Below, piece after piece: positions 25,810-35,272 of a stretch of 64,000 nucleotides of DNA (positions are counted from its first letter, which is position 1; every line of letters begins with the position of its first letter). The translations under genes and the position numbers were made by a program. The stretch spans positions 2,666,001 through 2,730,000 of the forward strand of contig OZ243096.1 of NCBI GenBank assembly GCA_965212165.1. The letters run 5' to 3'. The notes under the pieces were generated by a model. That model made no database searches and had not been told where the DNA came from. It saw only the letters and a list, made by a program, of their open reading frames with translations. The DNA is from RHLJ01 sp965212165. Its GTDB lineage: Bacteria > Bacteroidota > Rhodothermia > Balneolales > Balneolaceae.

Positions 25810-28800
25810 TTAACTCATAATGTCAATAGTAGAGCCAGATCCTTTCTTTAATGTGAGAGTAAATGTAATAGTTATATTTGTTCCACATTGTGGACTACTC
25901 TGGATATCCAAATTACCTTCAAGCTGAGCAATAAATGCTTCTATCAATGAGTGCCCTAGGGAATCTTCAGCATTTTTAAATTTTTCTACGTCAAAACCAA
26001 CTCCATTATCTTGTATAGAAAATTCAACATCCTGATTTACCTGACTCAATGAAATTTTCAATTCAGGATTTGGAACCCCTATAAACGCATATTTTAACGC
26101 ATTTGTTGTTAATTCATTGATAAGAAGACCGAATGGTATTGCTTGATTTATACTTAGAATCACATTTTCTAAATCATAAGACAATTTAATTGGTGCATCA
26201 ATTTGACCATCATACATAGAAACTAAGCTATCAATTTGAGTTTTGATACTATCATTTATTGAGATAGATGCGAATGTATTTGTTTTATATAATTGTTCAT
26301 GAATGATAGCAATAGATCTAATTCTGCTTACGCTTTTAGCAAGTTCTTTAATTTCTTTAGAATTTGTACTCGAAAAGGCCTGAAGTTCTAACATTCCGGA
26401 AATTATGGCTAAGTTATTTTTTACTCTATGATGAACTTCTCCCAAAAGAACTTCTTTCTCTTTTAAATTTTCCTTTAGCTGCTGTTCTCTTTCCTTTTCC
26501 TGCGTTATATCCATGAAAGTTCCGCTTACATTTTCGCACTTACCGTCTTTCATTATCGGCATACCATTAGTTCGTACCCACCGCTCATTTCCTTTCTCAG
26601 TAATTATTCTAAGCTCTTCTTTATACGGTATTCCTTTTTCAATAGCTTCATTTAGTAAAAATTCTATTCTCTCCCTATCATACCCTTCTTTATAATAGTT
26701 AACGCCTTCATTGACATTAACATTTTTATCCATTTCATGAATTTCTCTTACAATTGGAGATAAATAAACTTCTCCATCAGCAACATCAAATGACCAATAG
26801 CCTATTCTGGCTATATCCTGAGCAGCCTGTAATTGAACATTAGTCTTTTTAAGAGACTCCTCAGAAATTACTTCCTTAGTGATATCCAATATAATTGAAT
26901 CCCAAATAATACTCTTATTCTCTTTGTCTTTATGGGGAAAGCCTTTTCCATACACCCATTTTAAAGAGCCATCTGATGTTTCAATCCGCCATCTACAATG
27001 CCAGTGTGAAAGTTCTTTTGCAGATTTCTGGACACTATTTACAACTCTATCATAATCTTCTTCAACTACCTGATCCCATAGAATAGATGAATCTTCCATC
27101 ACCTGTTCTTGTGTAAACCCATGAAGCCTTTCTATCCCTTTACTTATATAAGTTATAGCATTAGATCCGTCTTCATATTGAACGTAGCGCTGAATCATTC
27201 CATCTAAATTATCGGTAATTCCCTTTAACCGTTGCTCACTTTCAATAAGTTCAAGCTCTATAATTTTACTGTATGTTATATCCTGAGCAACCCCTGTATA
27301 TCGTAATAATGCACCTTCATTATCATGCTCAGGAACTCCGACTGTTCGAATAAATTTTTTCTGCCCCTGTTTTGTTATGAGTGTAATGTCTTCATCATAG
27401 GCTTTACCATTTTCCAGAGCTTTTAATATGCAACAGAAATTCTCTTCACTTTCCAGATGATAGGACTGAAATTCTTTAAATGTTGGAGAACCCAACTCAA
27501 TATCTCTATTATAGATTTCAAAAAGTTGATCCGACCATTCAATTTTTTTAGATATACAATCAAAAACCCAATTACCAATTTGGCCAATTTTTTGTGCTTT
27601 AATCAAATTATTATTTAATAGGGTAAGTTCTTGTTCAGATAGGATTCGATCTGTAATATTTTCTTTTACAGCTACATAACTATTAACATCTCCACTTTCA
27701 TTAAATATTGGAGAAATTGATACCGACTCCCAATATAGAGTGCCGTCTTTGGCTTTGTTTTGTAACTCACCTCTCCAAATTTTCCCATTTGAAATGGTTT
27801 GCCATAAATTTTTATATACCTTTTTATCATGTACTCCTGATTTTAGGATTCTCGGATTTGCCCCAATCGCTTCCTTAGAAGTATAACCGGTAATTTTTTC
27901 AAAATAATCGTTTACATATTCGATATTACCTTTTGTATCTGTTATTACAATACTAACAGGACTTTTATCAACTGCTTTTGCTAATTTCTGGGTTTCTTTA
28001 TTGAGTTTTTGGATTAGTTCTTCTCTTTTAATTTCTTCAGTTACATCAACTGCTGTACTATTAACGGTATTATTCCCTAATGGACTAGAATAAAATCTCC
28101 ATAGCCTTTCTTCTCCTGATTTAGTTTTAATTTTCCATATACCATCATCCTGTGTTTTCTCCAGTTTGTAAAGATTCATTATAAACTCTTTACTTGGTAT
28201 ATGTTTTTCACCATAGGCTTTCCTACTCCATTCCTCTATTGTCGGAATATCTTTTATTGTATACCCAGATAGCTTGTTCCATTCTTTACTTAATTGAATA
28301 ACATTACCATTCTTGTGGATCATTATCGGAATAGGAGCATCTTCTATCGATTTATTAAACTTTTCTTTTTCGCTAAAAATAAATCCGTCTTTGTTTGACA
28401 TGACATAGCCAACTAAAATAGCACTTAGTACAAAAAATAGGATTATTACTGTATAGAATTGTTTTAAACTATCCAATAAACTTGCTTCTTCAATTACTGA
28501 GGTAATCCTAAATTCGTCCGCTTTATTAATTGCGTAATATTCAATGGGCTTAAGATTACTGGAAACATCTGATAGTAATATATTTACTTCATCATGAAAT
28601 GATTCATCATGATTCAATATCCCAGCATCATATCCTTTTGATTGAATATAATTTTTAAGTGATTCATACGAATCTAATAAGGCTTTTGCATCTACCTTTG
28701 GCCCCAAATACTGATTCTCTATTATTGAATAGGTAGTATCTAATAATTCATATTTCTGTTTAATTACACTTTCAATATTTGAGGCTAGATACTTATCTCC

Positions 28801-29043
28801 ATTATGACCTGACCAAATATTAGCAATCTCATTAGTTTGTATCTGAAAGTCATGAACTGCATTTCTTACATTATACGGGTGCTCATAAAATTCATTGATA
28901 ACTTGAGAGACATTATAAACATCTGTGGAAATTTGGAAGCTAAAACCTCCTACCAGAATGATCATAAATATGAAGGCTATAAATGGGAGTTTTTTACCTC
29001 TCAATAAAAATTTCTTAAATCTGTAACCCAATCTACTTTTCAT
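25810..29043 (-). CDS. Membrane-bound multi-PAS sensor histidine kinase (HisKA_2 type)
   Basis: The 1077-residue protein has an N-terminal sensor with membrane helices at about 20-36 and 198-215 enclosing a helical periplasmic domain of about 160 residues. About five PAS/PAC units follow (roughly 225-335, 350-470, 475-590, 600-725, 730-850). The HisKA_2 motif EVHHRVKNNLAI puts the phospho-acceptor His at 871/872. The HATPase domain has INELTTNALKYAF (about 976-988) and DNGVGF (about 1012-1017). No response regulator is adjacent, so it is an orphan kinase. The leader contains an inverted repeat that could mask its AAGGTG ribosome site. Confidence 0.93.
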   Translation of the reverse strand: MKSRLGYRFKKFLLRGKKLPFIAFIFMIILVGGFSFQISTDVYNVSQVINEFYEHPYNVRNAVHDFQIQTNEIANIWSGHNGDKYLASNIESVIKQKYELLDTTYSIIENQYLGPKVDAKALLDSYESLKNYIQSKGYDAGILNHDESFHDEVNILLSDVSSNLKPIEYYAINKADEFRITSVIEEASLLDSLKQFYTVIILFFVLSAILVGYVMSNKDGFIFSEKEKFNKSIEDAPIPIMIHKNGNVIQLSKEWNKLSGYTIKDIPTIEEWSRKAYGEKHIPSKEFIMNLYKLEKTQDDGIWKIKTKSGEERLWRFYSSPLGNNTVNSTAVDVTEEIKREELIQKLNKETQKLAKAVDKSPVSIVITDTKGNIEYVNDYFEKITGYTSKEAIGANPRILKSGVHDKKVYKNLWQTISNGKIWRGELQNKAKDGTLYWESVSISPIFNESGDVNSYVAVKENITDRILSEQELTLLNNNLIKAQKIGQIGNWVFDCISKKIEWSDQLFEIYNRDIELGSPTFKEFQSYHLESEENFCCILKALENGKAYDEDITLITKQGQKKFIRTVGVPEHDNEGALLRYTGVAQDITYSKIIELELIESEQRLKGITDNLDGMIQRYVQYEDGSNAITYISKGIERLHGFTQEQVMEDSSILWDQVVEEDYDRVVNSVQKSAKELSHWHCRWRIETSDGSLKWVYGKGFPHKDKENKSIIWDSIILDITKEVISEESLKKTNVQLQAAQDIARIGYWSFDVADGEVYLSPIVREIHEMDKNVNVNEGVNYYKEGYDRERIEFLLNEAIEKGIPYKEELRIITEKGNERWVRTNGMPIMKDGKCENVSGTFMDITQEKEREQQLKENLKEKEVLLGEVHHRVKNNLAIISGMLELQAFSSTNSKEIKELAKSVSRIRSIAIIHEQLYKTNTFASISINDSIKTQIDSLVSMYDGQIDAPIKLSYDLENVILSINQAIPFGLLINELTTNALKYAFIGVPNPELKISLSQVNQDVEFSIQDNGVGFDVEKFKNAEDSLGHSLIEAFIAQLEGNLDIQSSPQCGTNITITFTLTLKKGSGSTIDIMS

Positions 29044-29050
29044 TCTATTT

Positions 29051-29096
29051 CACCTTACATCAAAAGTTGAATTGAATAAATTCAATATTAAAGGTG
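29051..29096 (-). promoter_or_regulatory. Leader hairpin that may hide the ribosome site of the PAS kinase
   Basis: On the minus strand, AAGGTG (29056-29051) lies 7 bases before the kinase ATG and is the best Shine-Dalgarno candidate. CACCTT (29096-29091), upstream in the same leader, is its exact complement. Between them is a second perfect inverted repeat ATTGAAT-AA-ATTCAAT (29071-29086). Pairing would give a nested structure that sequesters the ribosome site. The arms are only 6 and 7 bp, so this is a candidate. Confidence 0.35.
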
Positions 29097-29230
29097 TTGA
29101 AGATGATCTCTAAACCTTCTAAAGCTAAGATGATTCTAAATAGTGAAGATTAGGTGAATTCTTTAATTTGCTTCTATATTTGAAATTTCAATCCTATATT
29201 TTCGAGTTAAATTAAAATTTAAAATTTACT

Positions 29231-30172
29231 ATGCGCTTTATCATAACTCTCATATTTCTATTTACTTTTTCAGAGCTTTCATTTGCTCAAATACCATCTT
29301 CTCTTAATTTACCACAAGCAAGCCCAATGGAGTCGAGAAGTATCACCATTGGTTTTACAGAAATACACTTTGAGTATAGTTCTGTTGGTATAAAAGACCG
29401 AGAGATATGGGGTGCTTTAATCCCATACGGTGAAGTTTGGAGAACTGGTGCTAATAAGAATACAGTATTTACTGTTTCTGATGATGTATTAATTAATGGT
29501 GAAGAATTAGAAGCTGGCTCATATGGTTTTCATACCATTCCTGGAGAATCTGAATGGGTACTTATATTTTCAAATTTTAGTGAAGCTTGGGGAAGTTATT
29601 TTTATGATGAGAGTGAAGACGCGCTAAGAATACAAGTTCCTGTTGAGGAAATGGATAGTAAATATGAATGGATGAAATTTTCTTTCAGTAACTATACAAA
29701 TACGTCTGTAGATATTTCTTTAAAGTGGGCTTATAGAAGTGTTCCATTTTCTATTGAAATACCAATGGAAACCACCTTTATGCATATTGAAAATCAATTT
29801 AAAACACTCCCTGCTTTTTCATGGCAAGGTTGGTTGCAAGGTGCAAATTACACGCTAACTAATAGTTATAGAATTGATAAAGGGCTAGAATGGGCAAAGC
29901 AAGCTGTCCAGAGAGAACGTAATATTCAAACAGTTACAGCACTTGGTAAATTATTAATTCTGAATGGTGACAAAGAGGAAGGAATAAAAATGGCCGATGA
30001 ACTAACAGATTCTTGGTCTTCCAATTGGAGATCTCATTTTTCTGCTGCTGAGATATTTGAAGCCGCCCAAGAAAACCAAATGGCTAAATCGGCATATCAA
30101 AATGCTATGAATTTAGTAACAAACGTTCAAACAAAGAGTGCTCTACAAGAAAGAATAGATCGAATAAAATAA
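29231..30172 (+). CDS. DUF2911 secreted protein with TPR-like tail
   Basis: The 313-residue protein has a signal peptide ending at about residue 19 (Ser-Phe-Ala-Gln). Residues about 20-170 fit DUF2911: ASPMESRSITIG, then IWGALIPYGEVWRTGANKNTVFTVSDDVLINGEELEAGSYGFHTIPG, then EWVLIFSN. The C-terminal half has helix pairs (LEWAKQAVQRERNIQTVTALGKLL, then FEAAQENQMAKSAYQNAMNL) typical of TPR repeats. DUF2911 proteins are common in Bacteroidota and their function is not established. A TATATTTG box (29175-29182) lies 49 bases upstream as a candidate promoter. Confidence 0.85.
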   Translation: MRFIITLIFLFTFSELSFAQIPSSLNLPQASPMESRSITIGFTEIHFEYSSVGIKDREIWGALIPYGEVWRTGANKNTVFTVSDDVLINGEELEAGSYGFHTIPGESEWVLIFSNFSEAWGSYFYDESEDALRIQVPVEEMDSKYEWMKFSFSNYTNTSVDISLKWAYRSVPFSIEIPMETTFMHIENQFKTLPAFSWQGWLQGANYTLTNSYRIDKGLEWAKQAVQRERNIQTVTALGKLLILNGDKEEGIKMADELTDSWSSNWRSHFSAAEIFEAAQENQMAKSAYQNAMNLVTNVQTKSALQERIDRIK

Positions 30173-30176
30173 CTAA

Positions 30177-31067
30177 TCAATCTGGATAAATACTCTTCTT
30201 AGCAGCAAGAAGAGTATTTTTCATTAACATTGCTACGGTCATTGGGCCAACACCTCCTGGAACTGGTGTTATCCAACTAGCTTTATGTTTTACTGATTCG
30301 AAGTCTACATCACCAACCAATTTATAGCCTTTTTCAGTGGTTTCGTCAGCGATGCGGTTAATACCCACATCAATAATTACCACTCCTTCTTTAACCATTT
30401 CTTTCTTTATAAGGTGTGGTTGACCAGCAGCAACTATTAATATATCAGCAGTGATAGTATGAGCGGTTAAATCGCGAGTAAATTTATGACAAATGGTTGT
30501 CGTTGCTTTTCCTGACGAGTTTTCTCTGGACAACATAACGGCCATTGGAGAACCAACAATATTACTGGCACCAACTACTACCGCATGATTGGATTTTACA
30601 GGTATTGAATAATATTTAAATAATTCCATTACCCCTGCTGGAGTACAGCTCTTGAAGCAAGGTTGGCCAATAGATAATCTACCTACATTCATCGGGTGAA
30701 AGCCGTCTACATCTTTTCTGTAGTCTATACTTTCTATTACATCATATTGAGATAAATGAGAAGGTAAAGGCATCTGAACTAAGATGCCGTCTACGGAGTC
30801 ATCATTATTTAGATCATGAATAACTTCCTTAAGTTCTTTAGCAGAAATGGTGTCTTGTAATACAAGAGTGCTAGTTTCAATCCCAACTTCTTTACAAGCT
30901 TTCGTTTTAGTACCAGTATACACGACTGAAGCTGGATTATCTCCAACAAGAACCACTTGCAAAAATGGCTTTCGATTTCCTTTTGAAACCCATTGTTCCA
31001 CATCTTCACGAACGCTTTCACGAACTAAGGCTGCTACTTTTCTTCCATCAATGATTTCTGCACTCAT
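30177..31067 (-). CDS. folD: Bifunctional methylene-THF dehydrogenase / methenyl-THF cyclohydrolase
   Basis: The 296-residue enzyme interconverts methylene-, methenyl- and formyl-tetrahydrofolate. The active-site Y-x3-K is Tyr50/Lys54 in YTGTKTK. The signatures DGILVQMPLPSHL and ITPVPGGVGPMTVAML are intact, and GASNIVGSPMA forms the NADP-binding loop. It is the last gene of the ptsN - dacB - response regulator - folD unit and starts 1 base after the regulator stop. Confidence 0.97.
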   Translation of the reverse strand: MSAEIIDGRKVAALVRESVREDVEQWVSKGNRKPFLQVVLVGDNPASVVYTGTKTKACKEVGIETSTLVLQDTISAKELKEVIHDLNNDDSVDGILVQMPLPSHLSQYDVIESIDYRKDVDGFHPMNVGRLSIGQPCFKSCTPAGVMELFKYYSIPVKSNHAVVVGASNIVGSPMAVMLSRENSSGKATTTICHKFTRDLTAHTITADILIVAAGQPHLIKKEMVKEGVVIIDVGINRIADETTEKGYKLVGDVDFESVKHKASWITPVPGGVGPMTVAMLMKNTLLAAKKSIYPD

Positions 31068-31068
31068 A

Positions 31069-32436
31069 TTATCGCTCGATATTATATTTTTTCATTTTAT
31101 TATACATGTGGCTTCTTTGAATGCCAACTGCATCAGCTGTTTGTGAAATATTCCAATCATTTTTTTTAAGCTGTCTTATTAAAAATAAGCGTTCTGTAGT
31201 TTCTTTAAAATCTTGGAAATTATTCGTTTCAGAAGTAATTCTATCTATTGATATTAATTTCTTTGACTGAAGCACACTTTCCACTGCTTCTCTATCTATT
31301 ATATCGGTAGGTGAAAGTATACCTAAGCGTTCTACTGCATTTTGCAGTTCTCTTACATTTCCAGTCCATTTTCTAGTTTCCAGAGCTTTTAGACCAGAAC
31401 TAGAAAAACTGACTTTTGAGAAACTAATATCACTAATTTTAAGCTTATTAAGACATCCTTCAGCTATTGCTGCAATATCTTCAATTCGTTCTCTTAGTGG
31501 TGGAACTTTGATCGGAATCACATTAATTCGATGAAACAAATCTTCTCTGAAGTTACCCTCTTTAATTTCTTCTTCTAGATTTTTGTTTGTCGCAGCAAGT
31601 ATTCGAACATCAATCGAAATACTTTCACTTCCACCAACTCTAGTTACTTTACTTTCTTGAAGGGCACGTAGTACTTTTGCTTGAGCGTCAAGAGTCATAT
31701 CACCAATTTCGTCTAGAAATAACGTACCTCCATCAGCTTGTTCGAATTTACCTATACGTTGCTCATTAGCTCCAGTAAAAGCCCCTTTTTCGTGCCCAAA
31801 TAATTCACTTTCTAGTAGTTCAGACGGAATTGCAGCACAATTAACTTCAATAAATGGTCCCGAACTTCTTTTACTTTTTTCATGAATCCAAGTAGCTACT
31901 AACTCTTTGCCCGTTCCATTATCACCAGTAATTAAAACTCTAGATTGAGTCGGTGCCACTTTATCTATTAATGACTTGATCTTAGAAATGGCATTGCTCT
32001 CACCTATTATTTCCTGAATCTTAGGTAGCTTCTTTTTAATCTGCTTCACTTCTTTGCTAAGTGATTGAACAGATAATGCATTTCGGACAGTAAGTAGTAG
32101 ACGATTTAAATCTGGTGGTTTTTGCAGAAAATCGTAAGCACCAATTTTTGTTGCTTGAACAGCAATTTCAATGGTACCGTGACCAGAAATCATAATAACA
32201 GGAAATTCATGGCCATTGTCTCGGAGCTTTTTTAATGTCTCTAAGCCATCAAGACCTTGCATTTTAATATCAAGAAACATTAGATCTACATTTTCAACGG
32301 CTACAAAATCAAGTGCATCTTGTCCACTCTCAGCAGTACTTACTCTATAATCTTCGAATTCAAGAATTTCCTTTAGCGTATTCCGAATAGCTCTTTCATC
32401 GTCGGTTACAAGAATATGTGGCTTAATTTCTGACAT
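31069..32436 (-). CDS. Sigma-54-dependent NtrC-family response regulator
   Basis: The 455-residue activator has three domains. The receiver carries the phospho-acceptor Asp56 in LMFLDIKM. The AAA+ domain has Walker A GDNGTGKE (171-178), the sigma-54-contacting GAFTGA (218-223) and Walker B FLDEIGD (240-246). The C-terminal Fis-type HTH lies at about 425-455 (NISQTADAVGIQRSHMYNKM). No sensor kinase is adjacent. The gene lies between dacB (12-base gap) and folD (1-base gap), with ptsN at the head of the unit. Confidence 0.95.
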   Translation of the reverse strand: MSEIKPHILVTDDERAIRNTLKEILEFEDYRVSTAESGQDALDFVAVENVDLMFLDIKMQGLDGLETLKKLRDNGHEFPVIMISGHGTIEIAVQATKIGAYDFLQKPPDLNRLLLTVRNALSVQSLSKEVKQIKKKLPKIQEIIGESNAISKIKSLIDKVAPTQSRVLITGDNGTGKELVATWIHEKSKRSSGPFIEVNCAAIPSELLESELFGHEKGAFTGANEQRIGKFEQADGGTLFLDEIGDMTLDAQAKVLRALQESKVTRVGGSESISIDVRILAATNKNLEEEIKEGNFREDLFHRINVIPIKVPPLRERIEDIAAIAEGCLNKLKISDISFSKVSFSSSGLKALETRKWTGNVRELQNAVERLGILSPTDIIDREAVESVLQSKKLISIDRITSETNNFQDFKETTERLFLIRQLKKNDWNISQTADAVGIQRSHMYNKMKKYNIER

Positions 32437-32448
32437 GTAGTAAACTAA

Positions 32449-33888
32449 TCAATATTTAGCATACAGATATTCTAAAATCTGTTCGTGAACAGCATCAATT
32501 GGTCGAACTTTGCCTATAAAGTTATTAGCCGCAAGACTAACTATAAGTCTTTCTCCAGATTTAGATGTAAAATAGCCACTTAAAGTTCTAACTCCTCCAA
32601 CATATCCAGACTTACCATTGAAGTTATTATATAGTGGAGTCCCTTTCATTCGATGACCTATGGTTCCATCAATTCCAGCAATTGACATACTACTATAAAA
32701 TGAAGTGAATTCATGGTGATTCTGCATTTTTACTAAAAACTCAGAGAGAATTGATGTTTTGGTAAAATTCCCAGATGCCATTCCAGAACCATCTTTCATA
32801 ATTACATAAGTGGTATCAATATCCATTTGCCCAAGGAACTCACGAACCAATTTGATTCCATTTGCGAAATCAGCTGGTATACCTTTTTTTTCTGCTACAA
32901 GAGTTCTTAGAAGCATTTCCGTATAAAAGTTATCGCTTTCTTTATTAGTCCATTCAATAAGTTTTGAAAGAGGTTCTGAGGTATGAGTGGCTAAAACAGT
33001 ATAATTTGTCCAATTATTAGTATTGTCATCGTATTGAGAATCGAATCTATTCAATGATTCTATCCCATTTCTATTTAAAAATTTATCAAAGGTATTTAAA
33101 AAATAGTTTTCTGATCCAGATATCGCTAATGATTCTTCTTCTAAATAACCTTGTGGCAACTTACTCCCTAAATGAAATTTATTGTCTCCAAGATATTTAA
33201 CGTATTCCTCGTCATATTTTTTTGATGCTTCAGTAATATATTGCTCATTTAAAAACTCAACATAATCTGAATTATAGGGAAACCAGCTTATTTTTGGTTT
33301 AGAGCCAACAACACCTTTTGCATCTACAACTAAGTCGACCGTGTTATTATTAAAAGACAATGGCGCGATTTCAACACCATAATAAAAACTCAAATCATCC
33401 CAATCCCACCCTTTTGGATATCTTTGCCAATCAAAAAATCCAATGTCTGCAATTAACTTACCATCAATTTTTTTAATCCCTTTAGCCTCTAATTGACTTA
33501 AATACTCTTTTAAAACAAATTCACGGTCTTCGTCATACATCACTCCACTTATACTTGGGTCTCCTACTCCTCTGATTATAAAATCACCATTAAATATGGA
33601 GTTTTCCAAATAACCGTTACCATAGATATTGGTAGTATATTTGAAATCACTACCTAAACCATCTAGAATAGCCGCAGTTGTAAACAATTTTTGGTTTGAA
33701 GCAGGTATAATGAGTTTATCAGAATTTAATTCTTCTAGAATTCTGCCATCATTATCTCTAACTGTTATCGACCAAAATGCTTCTTGGTTTTGAGCTGAAT
33801 TTATAATGGTTTGTATATCTTGAGCAAGAAGTGAATTCGCAGCAAGAAGTAATAATAGAGTAATCGAACTGCAAATTGAATAATTCAT
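32449..33888 (-). CDS. dacB: D-alanyl-D-alanine carboxypeptidase/endopeptidase (PBP4, S13)
   Basis: The 479-residue protein has a signal peptide ending near residue 22. The penicillin-binding motifs are present: S64-N-Q-K67 (SxxK) in IIPASNQKLFTTAAI, an SGN-type motif in DGSGMASGNF, and KSG in FNGKSGYVGGV. An additional domain is inserted between the first two motifs, as in PBP4. The enzyme trims or cuts peptide side chains of periplasmic peptidoglycan. It lies 3 bases after ptsN and 12 before the response regulator. Confidence 0.93.
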   Translation of the reverse strand: MNYSICSSITLLLLLAANSLLAQDIQTIINSAQNQEAFWSITVRDNDGRILEELNSDKLIIPASNQKLFTTAAILDGLGSDFKYTTNIYGNGYLENSIFNGDFIIRGVGDPSISGVMYDEDREFVLKEYLSQLEAKGIKKIDGKLIADIGFFDWQRYPKGWDWDDLSFYYGVEIAPLSFNNNTVDLVVDAKGVVGSKPKISWFPYNSDYVEFLNEQYITEASKKYDEEYVKYLGDNKFHLGSKLPQGYLEEESLAISGSENYFLNTFDKFLNRNGIESLNRFDSQYDDNTNNWTNYTVLATHTSEPLSKLIEWTNKESDNFYTEMLLRTLVAEKKGIPADFANGIKLVREFLGQMDIDTTYVIMKDGSGMASGNFTKTSILSEFLVKMQNHHEFTSFYSSMSIAGIDGTIGHRMKGTPLYNNFNGKSGYVGGVRTLSGYFTSKSGERLIVSLAANNFIGKVRPIDAVHEQILEYLYAKY

Positions 33889-33891
33889 AAA

Positions 33892-34362
33892 TTATTGAAC
33901 AAAGTATTTTTCTTCTTCATCTTTAAATGCTTCTAAAATAGAATCTGTCGTTTCTGATGAAATAATTTTATCCATGAATGAAGCACTATTCATTAAACGT
34001 GAAATACGGCTTAATAATTTTATGTGATGGCTTTGTCTAATATCTGGACCAACTAACAAAAAGATAACTTGAACAGGTTCTCCATCTATTGAATCATAGT
34101 CTAGTGGCTTATTCAATTTTGCAAATGCAGCGTAGTTTTCATCTACTGCAGTTGTTTTACAATGAGGAATTGCAAGACCTTTTCCAACCCCTGTACTCAT
34201 AACAGATTCTCTCTCAAAAACACTTTCACGAACTTGTTTAAGTGATACTGCATCAATTTTATTAGTTAATAAATCAATCATTGAATTAATTACCTGCTTC
34301 TTATTCTTAACCTCAAGGTTTGGAATCACTGTTTGTTCATCGAGAAGGGTAAATAAATTCAT
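33892..34362 (-). CDS. ptsN: PTS EIIA-Ntr-type regulatory protein
   Basis: The 156-residue EIIA domain belongs to the fructose/nitrogen PTS family. The phosphorylated His67 lies in GVGKGLAIPHCKT, and the conserved VQVIFLLVGPDIRQSHHIKLLSRISRLM is typical of PtsN. No EIIB/EIIC gene is near, so a regulatory role is likely. It heads the operon with dacB and a sigma-54 activator, the kind of partner PtsN has in proteobacteria. In the 241-base region upstream, divergent from ccmB, I see no recognisable site. Confidence 0.92.
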   Translation of the reverse strand: MNLFTLLDEQTVIPNLEVKNKKQVINSMIDLLTNKIDAVSLKQVRESVFERESVMSTGVGKGLAIPHCKTTAVDENYAAFAKLNKPLDYDSIDGEPVQVIFLLVGPDIRQSHHIKLLSRISRLMNSASFMDKIISSETTDSILEAFKDEEEKYFVQ

Positions 34363-34603
34363 AGATTTAATGAGTTTTAGTCTAGTACTTATGGTTCAAA
34401 AACGCTCTTCGAATATAGGAAGCCAAGAAGGAATCAATCAAAGTTTAATTTGAATGTTTTTATATACTTTTAAAAGGCCCTATAATTATGATTCATTATC
34501 AATAGAAGGATTAATTTTTCAATATGATTAGTCCAACAAGTTTATTGATAGATTTTTATAGATCTAATATCACATTGCCTTCTAAAAATCCGTAAACTTA
34601 GGT

Positions 34604-35272
34604 ATGAATTGGCTACTAACTACCATATCCGTTTTTAAAAAAGATGTCCGTATCGAGTTTCGAACTCGTTTTGCTGTTAATATGGTCTTAGCCTTTGTTG
34701 TTGCTTCATTACTTTTGATATTGTTTACACTAAGAGCCCAACAACTAGACCCAACTCCAAAAAGTGGACTAGTATGGATAGTTATTCTATTTGCTGCATT
34801 ATCAGCTTTAGGACGAAGTTTCATTTCTGAAACAGATAAGAATACTTTCGATCTACTTCGTATTTATGCAAAAGGCTCTACTGTTTTTGTTGGCAAGCTT
34901 ATTTATAACACAGTATTTACTCTATTTATTAATTCTACTACTTTTTTATTGTATTCATTTCTTATGGATCTGCGAGTTGTATCTATAGAGGCGTTTTTTG
35001 TAATGCTAATTTTTGGAACACTTGGGCTATCTTCAGTTTCTACAATGACAGCAGCTATTGTGTCTCAAGCTGATCGTAAAGGAGCTGTTTTCTCCGTTCT
35101 TTCAATCCCCCTATTCGTACCCTTAATTTTATTACTTACAAGAGTTACTAAGGTCGCTTTTATTGATGGATTAAATAATGGTTTTGGAAGTGATCTAGCT
35201 GCTTTAGTAGGCTTTGTTGGCGTAACAGTGACAGCAGGAATTATCCTCTTTGACTTTATCTGGGAAGATTAA
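34604..35272 (+). CDS. ccmB: Heme exporter permease CcmB
   Basis: The 222-residue protein has six membrane helices. The N-terminus FKKDVRIEFRTRFAVNMVLAFVVASLLLILF and the central SETDKNTFDLLRIY, then KLIYNTVFTLF, are CcmB-like (ABC permease of the cytochrome c maturation system). No ccmA, ccmC or other ccm gene is in the window. It overlaps the next gene by one base (TAATG). The call is strong on family, weaker on function. Confidence 0.88.
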   Translation: MNWLLTTISVFKKDVRIEFRTRFAVNMVLAFVVASLLLILFTLRAQQLDPTPKSGLVWIVILFAALSALGRSFISETDKNTFDLLRIYAKGSTVFVGKLIYNTVFTLFINSTTFLLYSFLMDLRVVSIEAFFVMLIFGTLGLSSVSTMTAAIVSQADRKGAVFSVLSIPLFVPLILLLTRVTKVAFIDGLNNGFGSDLAALVGFVGVTVTAGIILFDFIWED

